From UBA2357 sp046295975 (GTDB taxonomy: Bacteria; Pseudomonadota; Gammaproteobacteria; Burkholderiales; Rhodocyclaceae): a stretch of 64,000 bases of DNA. The DNA is taken from contig JBKBMG010000016.1 of NCBI GenBank assembly GCA_046295975.1, forward strand, positions 1-64,000, given 5' to 3'. The translations under genes and the position numbers were made by a program. The notes below the pieces were generated by a model. That model searched no databases. It was not told the DNA's origin and saw only the letters and a program-made list of their open reading frames with translations. Numbering within the stretch: position 1 is the stretch's first letter; the number at the start of each line of letters is the position of its first letter. Shown here one piece after another: positions 25,123 to 32,883 of the stretch.

Positions 25123-25350
25123 ATGATGCTGAAAAACCTTTCGGTCGGAGACCGAGCCAAGGTCAGTGGATTCTCAGAGGTCGGTGGCGCTTATCGCCGC
25201 AAGCTGCTGTCCATGGGGCTCACCCCGGGCGCGGAACTGCAGGTGATGCGCGTTGCCCCGACGGGTGATCCGGTGGAGATCCGCGTGCGCGGTTTCGCCC
25301 TCACCCTGCGCAAGAACGAGGCCGACGCCCTGACGCTGGAGAAACTCTGA
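25123..25350 (+). CDS. feoA: FeoA-domain protein (second copy)
   Basis: 75 aa from ATG 25123, which has GGAG 8 bases upstream; ATG 25117 is only 2 bases from that site. A canonical FeoA: LSVGDRAKVSGFSEVGGAYRRKLLSMGLTPGAELQVMRVAPTGDPVEIRVRGFALTLRKNEA. Its stop overlaps the feoB start (TGATG), so FeoA and FeoB are translated together, which fits direct partnership at the inner membrane. Confidence 0.93.
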   Translation: MMLKNLSVGDRAKVSGFSEVGGAYRRKLLSMGLTPGAELQVMRVAPTGDPVEIRVRGFALTLRKNEADALTLEKL

Positions 25351-27674
25351 TGCGCACCGGACACGTCATCGCCCTGGTGGGCAATCCCAACTGTGGCAAG
25401 ACCACCCTCTTCAACGCCCTCACCGGCTCGCGCCAGCGCGTCGGCAACTGGCCCGGCGTCACCGTCGAGAAGAAGAGCGGTGAATACCACTACGACAAGC
25501 TGCGCTTCGAGGTCGTGGACTTGCCCGGCACCTACTCGCTCGACGTCGTCGACCGCGAGGTCTCGCTCGACGAAAGCGTCGCCCGTGACTACGTGCACGC
25601 CAACGAAGCCGGTCTGGTGATCAACATCGTCGACGCCGCCAACCTTGAGCGCAACCTCTACCTCACCACCCAGCTCGCCGAAATGCGCGTGCCGCTGGTG
25701 GTGGTGCTCAACATGATGGACGTTGCCGGCAACAAGGGCCTGCAGGTGGACCCGCAGGCCCTCGCGCGCCAGCTCGGCTGCCCGGTGGTGCCGGTGGTGG
25801 CCTCGACCGGCGAGGGCATCGACACCCTCCGCGAAGTGATCCGCAAGGCCGTCGATGCGCCCGCCGCGGCGAATGCCGAGGTCGCCTACCAGAGCGAGCT
25901 CGAAGATGCTGTCGGCGCGCTCATGCCCCAGCTCGAAGAGGCCGCCCGCAAGGCCGGCAGCGCGCCGCGCTGGCTCGCCGTGCGCCTGCTCGAAGGTGAC
26001 GACCTCGCCCGCCGCATCGCCGGCAGCGCGGTCGAAGAACAGGCCAGCGCCCTGCGCGGCAAGCTCGGTGACGACATCGACATCATGGTCGCCGATGCGC
26101 GCTACGGGCTCGCCAACCGCATCGCCGGCAACACCGAGAGCGCCGGCGCCCGCATCGGCCACGACCTCACCGACCGCATCGACCGTGTGGTGCTCAACCG
26201 TGCGCTGGGCGTGCCGATCTTCCTGCTGATGATGTACCTGATGTTCCTGTTCACCATCAACATCGGTGGCGCCTTCATCGACTTCTTCGACCTGTTCACC
26301 GGCGCCCTGCTGGTCGACGGGCTGGCGGAAGTGCTCACCGCCATGGGCTCGCCGGAATGGCTCACGGTGATCCTCGCCCAGGGCATCGGCGGCGGCATCC
26401 AGGTGGTCGCCACCTTCATCCCCATCATCGGCTTCCTCTTCCTCTTCCTCTCCATCCTCGAAGACTCCGGCTACATGGCGCGCGCCGCCTTCGTCATGGA
26501 CCGCTTCATGCGCTGGGTGGGCCTGCCCGGGAAGTCCTTCGTACCGCTCATCGTCGGCTTCGGCTGCAACGTCCCGGCGATCATGGCCACCCGCACCCTG
26601 GAGCACCGCCGCGACCGCCTGATGACCATCGCCATGGCGCCCTTCATGTCCTGCGGCGCGCGCCTGCCGGTGTATGTGCTGTTCGCCGCGGCCTTCTTCC
26701 CCACCGGCGGGCAGAACGTCGTCTTCGCGCTCTACCTGATCGGCATCGCCGTGGCCGTACTCACCGGCCTCGCCCTGCGCCACACCCTCATGAAGGGCGA
26801 ACCCACCCCCTTCATCATGGAGCTGCCGCCCTACCACCTGCCCACCGTGCGCGGCGTCCTGCGCCTCGCCTGGGAGCGCCTGAAGGCCTTCATCGTGCGC
26901 GCCGGCCGGGTCATCGTGCCGATGGTACTGGTGCTCAACGTGCTCAACTCCGTCGGCACCGACGGCAGCTACGGCAACGAGGACAGCGACGCCTCCGTGC
27001 TCGCCGAGATCGGCCGCAGCATCACCCCGGCCTTCGCGCCGATGGGCCTCACCGAAGAGAACTGGCCGGCAGCGGTGGGCATCTTCACCGGCGTGCTCGC
27101 CAAGGAAGCGGTGGTCGGCACGCTCAACGCCACCTACTCCGCGCTCGCCGCGCAGGATGCCGGCGAAGAGGCGGAAGAAGAGGCGTTCAGCCTGCGTGAA
27201 GCGCTGGCCGACGCCTTCGCCACCATTCCCGCCAACCTCATCGACGCCCTCGGTGCGTGGGCCGACCCGATGGGCCTGGACGTCGGCGACCTCAGCGATG
27301 CCGAAGCGGTGGCCGAAGAGCAGGAAGTCTCGGTGGGCACCTTCGGCGCCATGGCGACACGCTTCAGCGGTGCCGCCGGCGCCTTCGCCTACCTGCTGTT
27401 CATCCTCCTCTATACCCCCTGCACCGCCGCCATTGCCGCGGTCTATCAGGAATCCGGCGCACGCTGGACGCTCTTCGTGGTGGGCTGGACCAGCGGCCTC
27501 GCCTACGGCGTGGCGACCATGTACTACCAGGCTGCCAACTGGGCCCAGCACCCGGCGCGTTCGGCAGCGTGGATAACGGGCATACTCGCCGCCCTCGCCA
27601 CCACCCTGTGGTTCCTGCGCCGCCAGGGCGCCCGCGCCGACGGCGGGCGCATCCCGCTGCCGCAGCAGGCCTGA
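25350..27674 (+). CDS. feoB: Ferrous iron transporter FeoB
   Basis: 774 aa. The N-terminal GTPase has G1 GNPNCGKT (11-18), G3 DLPG (57-60) and G4 NMMD (121-124). After a helical spacer (about 180-270), the membrane part contains the gate motifs GYMARAAFVMDRFMRWVGLPGKSF, GFGCNVPAIMATR and APFMSCGARLPVY. It imports iron(II) across the inner membrane. A soluble acidic insert (about residues 600-655) lies in a late loop. It is coupled to feoA upstream and followed 9 bp later by feoC. Confidence 0.96.
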   Translation: MRTGHVIALVGNPNCGKTTLFNALTGSRQRVGNWPGVTVEKKSGEYHYDKLRFEVVDLPGTYSLDVVDREVSLDESVARDYVHANEAGLVINIVDAANLERNLYLTTQLAEMRVPLVVVLNMMDVAGNKGLQVDPQALARQLGCPVVPVVASTGEGIDTLREVIRKAVDAPAAANAEVAYQSELEDAVGALMPQLEEAARKAGSAPRWLAVRLLEGDDLARRIAGSAVEEQASALRGKLGDDIDIMVADARYGLANRIAGNTESAGARIGHDLTDRIDRVVLNRALGVPIFLLMMYLMFLFTINIGGAFIDFFDLFTGALLVDGLAEVLTAMGSPEWLTVILAQGIGGGIQVVATFIPIIGFLFLFLSILEDSGYMARAAFVMDRFMRWVGLPGKSFVPLIVGFGCNVPAIMATRTLEHRRDRLMTIAMAPFMSCGARLPVYVLFAAAFFPTGGQNVVFALYLIGIAVAVLTGLALRHTLMKGEPTPFIMELPPYHLPTVRGVLRLAWERLKAFIVRAGRVIVPMVLVLNVLNSVGTDGSYGNEDSDASVLAEIGRSITPAFAPMGLTEENWPAAVGIFTGVLAKEAVVGTLNATYSALAAQDAGEEAEEEAFSLREALADAFATIPANLIDALGAWADPMGLDVGDLSDAEAVAEEQEVSVGTFGAMATRFSGAAGAFAYLLFILLYTPCTAAIAAVYQESGARWTLFVVGWTSGLAYGVATMYYQAANWAQHPARSAAWITGILAALATTLWFLRRQGARADGGRIPLPQQA

Positions 27675-27683
27675 CCGCAAGCG

Positions 27684-27911
27684 ATGATCCTCACCCGCCT
27701 CAGTACCCTGCTGCGCGAACGTCAGCGCGCCTCCTTGGTCGAGTTGGCGCGCGGCGTCGATGCCAGCCCGGAGGCGCTGCAGCCGATGCTCGCCACCCTC
27801 GAACGCAAGGGCCGCGTCCGCCACCTCGGCGCCGCCTTGCGCTGCACCTCCGGATGCTGCAAATGCGACCCGGCGACGCTGGACGTCTACGAGTGGATCG
27901 GCAGTGAATAG
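27684..27911 (+). CDS. feoC: FeoC-like winged-helix protein
   Basis: 75 aa. A winged-helix fold (ASLVELARGVDASPEALQPMLATLERKGRVRHLG) ends in a Cys cluster, CTSGCCKCDP, the place where FeoC proteins carry an Fe-S or redox-sensitive Cys motif. It probably stabilises or regulates FeoB in response to iron or oxygen. It is the last gene of the feo operon. Confidence 0.88.
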   Translation: MILTRLSTLLRERQRASLVELARGVDASPEALQPMLATLERKGRVRHLGAALRCTSGCCKCDPATLDVYEWIGSE

Positions 27912-28032
27912 CGCGAACGCGAGTGCTGCAGGCGACTGTGGAGCGACAGACCGGTCGGCGGAGCGCGGGCCGAGCCGTCGCCGTTTCGAAACGGATCGGT
28001 GGTACGGCAGCCACAGTTTTTTTCGCACGCGC

Positions 28033-28060
28033 TTGACAGCGCTTGCGGAGTTTGTAAGAT
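28033..28060 (+). promoter_or_regulatory. Sigma-70 promoter of DUF1302 operon
   Basis: TTGACA (28033-28038), 16 bp, TAAGAT (28055-28060). The -10 end overlaps a PsrA-like operator. The same layout recurs at the TetR gene promoter. Confidence 0.65.
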
Positions 28061-28078
28061 TCAAACAAACGTTCGAAT
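28059..28078. promoter_or_regulatory. PsrA-like operator, copy 1
   Basis: ATTCAAAC-aaac-GTTCGAAT, an 8-bp inverted repeat with one imperfect pair. It covers the -10 end and start region, so bound repressor should block transcription of the DUF1302-DUF1329-YCF48-MMPL operon. Confidence 0.7.
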
Positions 28079-28339
28079 TATGATCGGCCAGCAGACGGAT
28101 ATTGCGGTTCGCGCCGCCGTTTGAAGCATGGTTTGAGTGGAACGCCGAAACCCGTGTGCCCGCATGCGGGTTTTCCCCGAGGAGACAACGGCGGTTCGCT
28201 TTACCATGCTATCCGTGTGAGTCCGCATCCCGGCGTCAAGACCGGAACGGCAAACGCTGCGCTGATTCGATAACGACAGCCAATAACAACAGCCAGAAAC
28301 ATCCCGCCGGGTAGGCACCGGCACGTGAGGAGGAGTCAC

Positions 28340-30403
28340 ATGAATCATCATCCAAGGTCCACCCGTCGCCCCGGGTTGGTGCTCGGCACGCTTGCTTCGG
28401 CGGTTGCCGTGGCGCTCGGCACGCTGGGCATGCAGTCGCCCGCTAAGGCCTTCGAGTTCAGCAATGAGAGCGGTGAGCTGACCGGCAGTTTCGATACCAC
28501 CGTTTCCTTCGGCACCTCGTGGCGTATGCAAAGCCGCGACGCTTCGCTGATCGGCATCGCCAACGGCGGCACTTCGCGCGATCCAAACTCAGACGACGGC
28601 AATCTGAAGTACGACAAGGGGGACGTGGTCTCCGCCGTCTTCAAGGCGACCCACGATCTGGAGCTGAACTACCGCAATTACGGCGCGTTCGTGCGCGCCT
28701 CGTACTTCTATGACGAGGCGGTGATGAGCAAGAGCGGCCTGAGCTCGTCGGCGCGTCGCGAGGCCGGCCGCGACGCGGAGATCCTGGATGCGTTCGTCCG
28801 CGGACGGTTTGATCTCGGCGGGCGCAATCTCAATCTGCGCCTGGGCAAGCAGGTGGTGAACTGGGGTGAGAGCACCTTCATCCTCAACGGCATCAACGTG
28901 ATCAACCCGGTGAATGTCACCCGCCTGCGCATGCCCGGTTCGGAACTGCGCGAGGGCTTGATTCCCACCACGATGATCTGGGGTTCGCAGGAAATCACCG
29001 ACAACGTGTCGGTGGAGGCGGTGCTGCTGACCGAGTGGAAGAAGACCAAGATCGACCCGGTCGGCACCTTCTTCAGCACCAATGATTTCGTCGCCACCGG
29101 CGGCAACCTGGCCTATACCGGCTTCGGTCGGCGCAACGACGGCAACTCGGCGGCCGGCGTATTCCCGCTGAATTCCAACGCCGCGTTGTGGGCGCCGCGC
29201 ACCGGCGACCGTGAAGCCAGCAACAGCGGGCAGTACGGCATCGCCCTGCGCGCCTTCCTGCCCGAGCTCAACTACACCGAAATCGGCTTCTTCCACGCCA
29301 ACTATCACAGCCGCACGCCCTACATCTCCGGCTATCGCGGTGGTCTGTCGACGGCCGGGACGATCTCCAACAGCCTGACGCCGCAACAAGCGGGCGCGCT
29401 CAACGCGGCCGGCATTCCGGCAGTGGCGACCGGCTTCCCCGGTTGCAACAATTTCGACGTGCCGACCTTCGGCGCACTGCATACGCCGGCCAACATCGGC
29501 GCGCTGGCCGGTGTGGTGGGCGACGTCAACGCGGCCACCCAGCTGTCGGCGCTCAATGCCACCAACGCGGCCTGCGCGGCGGCGCTCGGGCGTGGCGGTG
29601 CGGGCAGCTACTTCGTTGAGTACCCGGAAGACATCAAGCTGTTCGGTATCAGCTTCAACACCGCCGGTCCGGCCGGTATCGCCCTTCAGGGCGAGTATTC
29701 CTTCCGCAAGAACCAGCCGCTGCAACTGCCCTCGGCCGAACTGCTGCTTGCCGCGGTTGGTCTGGGCAACCAGCTCACCAGCACCAACCCGGTCGAAGCC
29801 GCCGGGGTGGCCTACGGTACCGAGATCTCGGGTTATCGCCGGGTGAAGATGCACCAGGTACAGATGACCGGCACAAAAGTGTTCGGCCCCACCTTTGGCG
29901 CAGAATCGCTGTCGGTAGTGGGTGAGGTCGGCTACACCAAGCTCGATCTGCCGTCGGATCTCAAGTTCGCGGCGGCGGGCTGCCATCTGCCGCAACCCGG
30001 TTCGTCGGTGACCACGTCCTTTGGTTCCACCTCATCCGGCTGCTTCATGACCAGCAGCTCTTGGGGCTATCGCGTGCTTGGCCGCCTCGACTATCCGAAC
30101 GCACTGGGTGCCGCCACCTTGTCGCCGCGCATTGCGTTTGCACACGACGTGAATGGCCGGGGCCCCACCTTCAACCAGGGCGTCAAGGCGCTCACGCTGG
30201 GTCTCGGCCTCAACTACAAGCAGAATCTGCAGGCCGACATTGCCTACACCGCCTATTTTGGTGGCACCAAGTACGGCGGCAGCGATCCGGCGGCTAGCCC
30301 AGCGGCCGGTTTTCCGGCAGGGCAGGTACCGCAGTATGCCAGCGGCTCCAATCCGCTGCGCGACCGGGATTTCCTCGCGATCAGCGTGAGCTATTCGTTC
30401 TGA
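28340..30403 (+). CDS. DUF1302 outer-membrane protein
   Basis: 687 aa from ATG 28340, preceded by GGAGGAG; the GTG at 28325 lies before that site. The signal peptide ends near SPAKAFEF. The mature protein is rich in amphipathic beta strands and ends in a short beta strand with terminal Phe (AISVSYSF), the outer-membrane barrel signature. DUF1302 proteins occur with DUF1329, YCF48 and MMPL proteins in loci for lipid or hydrophobic-compound handling, and are thought to form an outer-membrane channel. It is the first gene of this operon. Confidence 0.85.
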   Translation: MNHHPRSTRRPGLVLGTLASAVAVALGTLGMQSPAKAFEFSNESGELTGSFDTTVSFGTSWRMQSRDASLIGIANGGTSRDPNSDDGNLKYDKGDVVSAVFKATHDLELNYRNYGAFVRASYFYDEAVMSKSGLSSSARREAGRDAEILDAFVRGRFDLGGRNLNLRLGKQVVNWGESTFILNGINVINPVNVTRLRMPGSELREGLIPTTMIWGSQEITDNVSVEAVLLTEWKKTKIDPVGTFFSTNDFVATGGNLAYTGFGRRNDGNSAAGVFPLNSNAALWAPRTGDREASNSGQYGIALRAFLPELNYTEIGFFHANYHSRTPYISGYRGGLSTAGTISNSLTPQQAGALNAAGIPAVATGFPGCNNFDVPTFGALHTPANIGALAGVVGDVNAATQLSALNATNAACAAALGRGGAGSYFVEYPEDIKLFGISFNTAGPAGIALQGEYSFRKNQPLQLPSAELLLAAVGLGNQLTSTNPVEAAGVAYGTEISGYRRVKMHQVQMTGTKVFGPTFGAESLSVVGEVGYTKLDLPSDLKFAAAGCHLPQPGSSVTTSFGSTSSGCFMTSSSWGYRVLGRLDYPNALGAATLSPRIAFAHDVNGRGPTFNQGVKALTLGLGLNYKQNLQADIAYTAYFGGTKYGGSDPAASPAAGFPAGQVPQYASGSNPLRDRDFLAISVSYSF

Positions 30404-30440
30404 GCGAGTACGGCACAAGAAAGATCAGGAGACGAAACAA

Positions 30441-31790
30441 ATGCGAAAAACCCTATCAGTACTCGGTGCGGCGTTCGCGCTCGCGTTCGGCGCAAACTCC
30501 GCATTCGCCCAGGCGAGCGCGGCCGAGGCGGCGCAACTGGGGCAGTCGCTCACGCCGATGGGCGCCGAGCGCGCCGGCAATGCCGCCGGCACCATTCCGG
30601 AGTGGACCGGGGGGCTGACCAGCGCGCCCGCGGGCCACGTGTCCGGCGGACACTATGCCGACCCCTTTGCGGACGACAGACCGGTGCTCACCATCGACGC
30701 CTCCAACGTCGACCAGTACGCGCAACAACTCACGCCGGGTCAGATCGCGATGATCAAGACCTACCCGACGTGGAAGATGAACGTCTATCCGACCCGGCGC
30801 AGCGCAGCGTTCCCACAGGGACACTACGACCAGACGGTGGCCAATGCGACGCGGGTGACGCTGGTCGACGGCGGGCGCACCATCGATGGCACCACTGGCG
30901 GCATTCCGTTTCCTATTCCCAAGACCGGGGCCGAGGTGATCTGGAACCACCTGACCCGTTACCGCGGTGAAGCCTATGCGATGAACTGGAGCCAGGCGGC
31001 GGTCACGCGCGATGGTGGCTATACCCCGGTGCGCTTCGAGTACGAGTACGACTTCCACTACGGCAGTCTCACCAAGTCGCCCGAGCAGATCGAACGGGGC
31101 AAGCTGTTCAACTTCCTGCAGACGGTTACGGCCCCGGCCCGCCTGGCGGGGCAGATCCTCCTGGTGCATGAGTTCCTCGACTCACGCCAGGCATGGACCT
31201 ACAACCCTGGCCAGCGCCGCGTGCGCCTGGCACCCAACGTTGCCTACGACAACCCGGGTACGGCGGCGGATGGGCTGCGCACCAACGACGACTTCCTGAT
31301 GTTCAACGGTGCGATCGACCGTTACAACTGGGAGCTGGTCGGAAAGCGCGAAGTCTTCGTGCCCTACAACTCCTACAAGCTGGTCGGCAACACCATCTCC
31401 ATGGCCGACGTGCTGCGACCGGGGCACGTCAACCCGGAGCATGCGCGCTACGAATTGCACCGCGTCTGGGTGGTGGAGGCCACGCTCAAGGAAGGTACCA
31501 GCCACATCTACAAGCGCCGCACCTTCTTCATCGACGAAGACTCGTGGATGGCCGTGGTGGTCGACAAGTACGATTCGCGCGATCAACTGTGGCGGGTGTC
31601 GGAGCAGCACAACATCAACTTCTACGACATTCCCATGCAGTACCCCTCGCTCGAGGTGCATCACGACCTCCAGTCCGGGCGCTACATTGCGATGGGTTTG
31701 CGCAATGACGAGTCCAGGGTCTACAACGTGATTGAGGCCCGCCCGGCCAGCTTCACGCCGGCCGGCCTGCGCGGCGTGGGTACGCGCTGA
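30441..31790 (+). CDS. DUF1329 periplasmic protein
   Basis: 449 aa. A signal peptide ending in SAFAQA is followed by the DUF1329 pattern: LGQSLTPMGAERAGNA, IPEWTGG, PYNSYKLVG and HRVWVVEATLKEG. The fold is related to LolA/LolB-like lipoprotein carriers, which suggests carriage of a hydrophobic cargo across the periplasm. It lies 37 bp after the DUF1302 gene with a GGAG-type site and is almost always found beside it in other genomes. Confidence 0.88.
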   Translation: MRKTLSVLGAAFALAFGANSAFAQASAAEAAQLGQSLTPMGAERAGNAAGTIPEWTGGLTSAPAGHVSGGHYADPFADDRPVLTIDASNVDQYAQQLTPGQIAMIKTYPTWKMNVYPTRRSAAFPQGHYDQTVANATRVTLVDGGRTIDGTTGGIPFPIPKTGAEVIWNHLTRYRGEAYAMNWSQAAVTRDGGYTPVRFEYEYDFHYGSLTKSPEQIERGKLFNFLQTVTAPARLAGQILLVHEFLDSRQAWTYNPGQRRVRLAPNVAYDNPGTAADGLRTNDDFLMFNGAIDRYNWELVGKREVFVPYNSYKLVGNTISMADVLRPGHVNPEHARYELHRVWVVEATLKEGTSHIYKRRTFFIDEDSWMAVVVDKYDSRDQLWRVSEQHNINFYDIPMQYPSLEVHHDLQSGRYIAMGLRNDESRVYNVIEARPASFTPAGLRGVGTR

Positions 31791-31869
31791 CCCCACCGGG
31801 TGCGCCCGGCCGCGGCCGCAGCATGCCGCGGCAGGGGCGCCCGTCCCGTATTTCTTCCAGCATCACGGT

Positions 31870-31887
31870 GCGGCCCTGTGGGGCCGC
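31870..31887 (+). other. Stem-loop within operon
   Basis: GCGGCCC-tgtg-GGGCCGC lies between the DUF1329 and YCF48 genes. There is no following T run, so it is not a clear terminator. It may stabilise the upstream mRNA or lower downstream expression. Confidence 0.4.
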
Positions 31888-31908
31888 CCGCATCCGAGTC
31901 CAGCCAGC

Positions 31909-32883
31909 ATGAACCGAGCAATCGGAATCCTGTTCATCGTCTTCGTGGCGGTGGCGGTTGCGTTCGCATTTTCCGAACGCAGCGACCCGCCCATGCCGCC
32001 GACCGAGACCGTCATCCACCAGTTGCAGATGCTCGATGTGCAGTCCGGTACGCCAGGGCGACTGGTCAGCGTCGGCGAACGTGGCCGCATCTTCGTGTCC
32101 GACGATGCCGGCGCCAACTGGCGCCGCGTGGCGTCTCCCACCGAGGCCACGCTCACCGCGCTGAGTTTCGTCGACGAGCGCGTCGCGGTTGCCGTCGGTC
32201 ATGACGCGGTGATCCTGCGCAGCGAGGACGGCGGGGAGAGCTGGCGTCTGGTGCAGTCGGAACCCGAAGAGGAGGAGCCGCTACTGTCGGTGTGGTTCGA
32301 GCGTGGCGGCCACGGTTTTGCCGTGGGCGCCTACGGGCGCTTCCTCGAAAGCCGCGACGGCGGCGCGAACTGGGATGAGCGCGAGATCGAGGCCAATGAG
32401 GAGGCGCTGCATCTCAACGCGGTTGCCAGGCTCGACGATGGGGTGTTCCTGATCGTGGGCGAGGCGGGCACGTTGCTGCGTTCCGAGGACGATGGCGACT
32501 CCTGGAGCCTGCTCGATTCGCCATACCAGGGCTCATATTTCGGTGTGGAGGTCATGCCCGACGGCGCCGTACTGGCGTTCGGCATGCGGGGTCACGTGTT
32601 CCGCTCAGAGGACAGGGGCGACTCCTGGGTCGAAGTCGATACCGGCGTGCAGGCATCGCTGTTCGCCAGCCGCCTGCTTGCCGACGGCACGCTGGTGCTG
32701 GTGGGGCAGAATGGTGTGGTGCTCGCCAGCCCCGACCAGGGGCAGCGCTTTTACCGCCTGGAGGGGCCGGATCGCCACACCCGCGCCGCGGTGATCGAAG
32801 GCGAGCCGGGCGAAGTGTTGTTGATCGGTGAAGAGGGCTATGCCCGCATGCGCATGCCGCGCACGATCGGGGATCACTCATGA
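31909..32883 (+). CDS. YCF48-type beta-propeller protein
   Basis: 324 aa from ATG 31909, which is followed directly by a hydrophobic anchor (GILFIVFVAVAVAFAF). Six or so BNR/YCF48 blades follow, each with the SEDGGESW type signature (DDAGANW, SEDGGESW, RDGGANW, SEDDGDSW, SEDRGDSW, SPDQGQRF). It is probably anchored in the inner membrane and faces the periplasm. Relatives act as assembly or accessory factors. It overlaps the MMPL transporter gene by ATGA, which suggests a complex of the two. Confidence 0.88.
   Translation: MNRAIGILFIVFVAVAVAFAFSERSDPPMPPTETVIHQLQMLDVQSGTPGRLVSVGERGRIFVSDDAGANWRRVASPTEATLTALSFVDERVAVAVGHDAVILRSEDGGESWRLVQSEPEEEEPLLSVWFERGGHGFAVGAYGRFLESRDGGANWDEREIEANEEALHLNAVARLDDGVFLIVGEAGTLLRSEDDGDSWSLLDSPYQGSYFGVEVMPDGAVLAFGMRGHVFRSEDRGDSWVEVDTGVQASLFASRLLADGTLVLVGQNGVVLASPDQGQRFYRLEGPDRHTRAAVIEGEPGEVLLIGEEGYARMRMPRTIGDHS

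Larger units (their letters stand above)
27912..28339. other. Long leader and promoter region of transport operon
   Basis: 428 bases without a gene. The left part holds nothing recognised. From 28033 it carries a strong promoter with a PsrA-like operator, so the DUF1302 transcript would have a leader of about 270 bases. Confidence 0.5.

Noticed and set aside
25191..28064. A 957-codon open frame opposite feoB
   Set aside because: Low-complexity His/Glu/Gly-rich translation, antisense to a certain gene; an artefact of GC-rich codon use.
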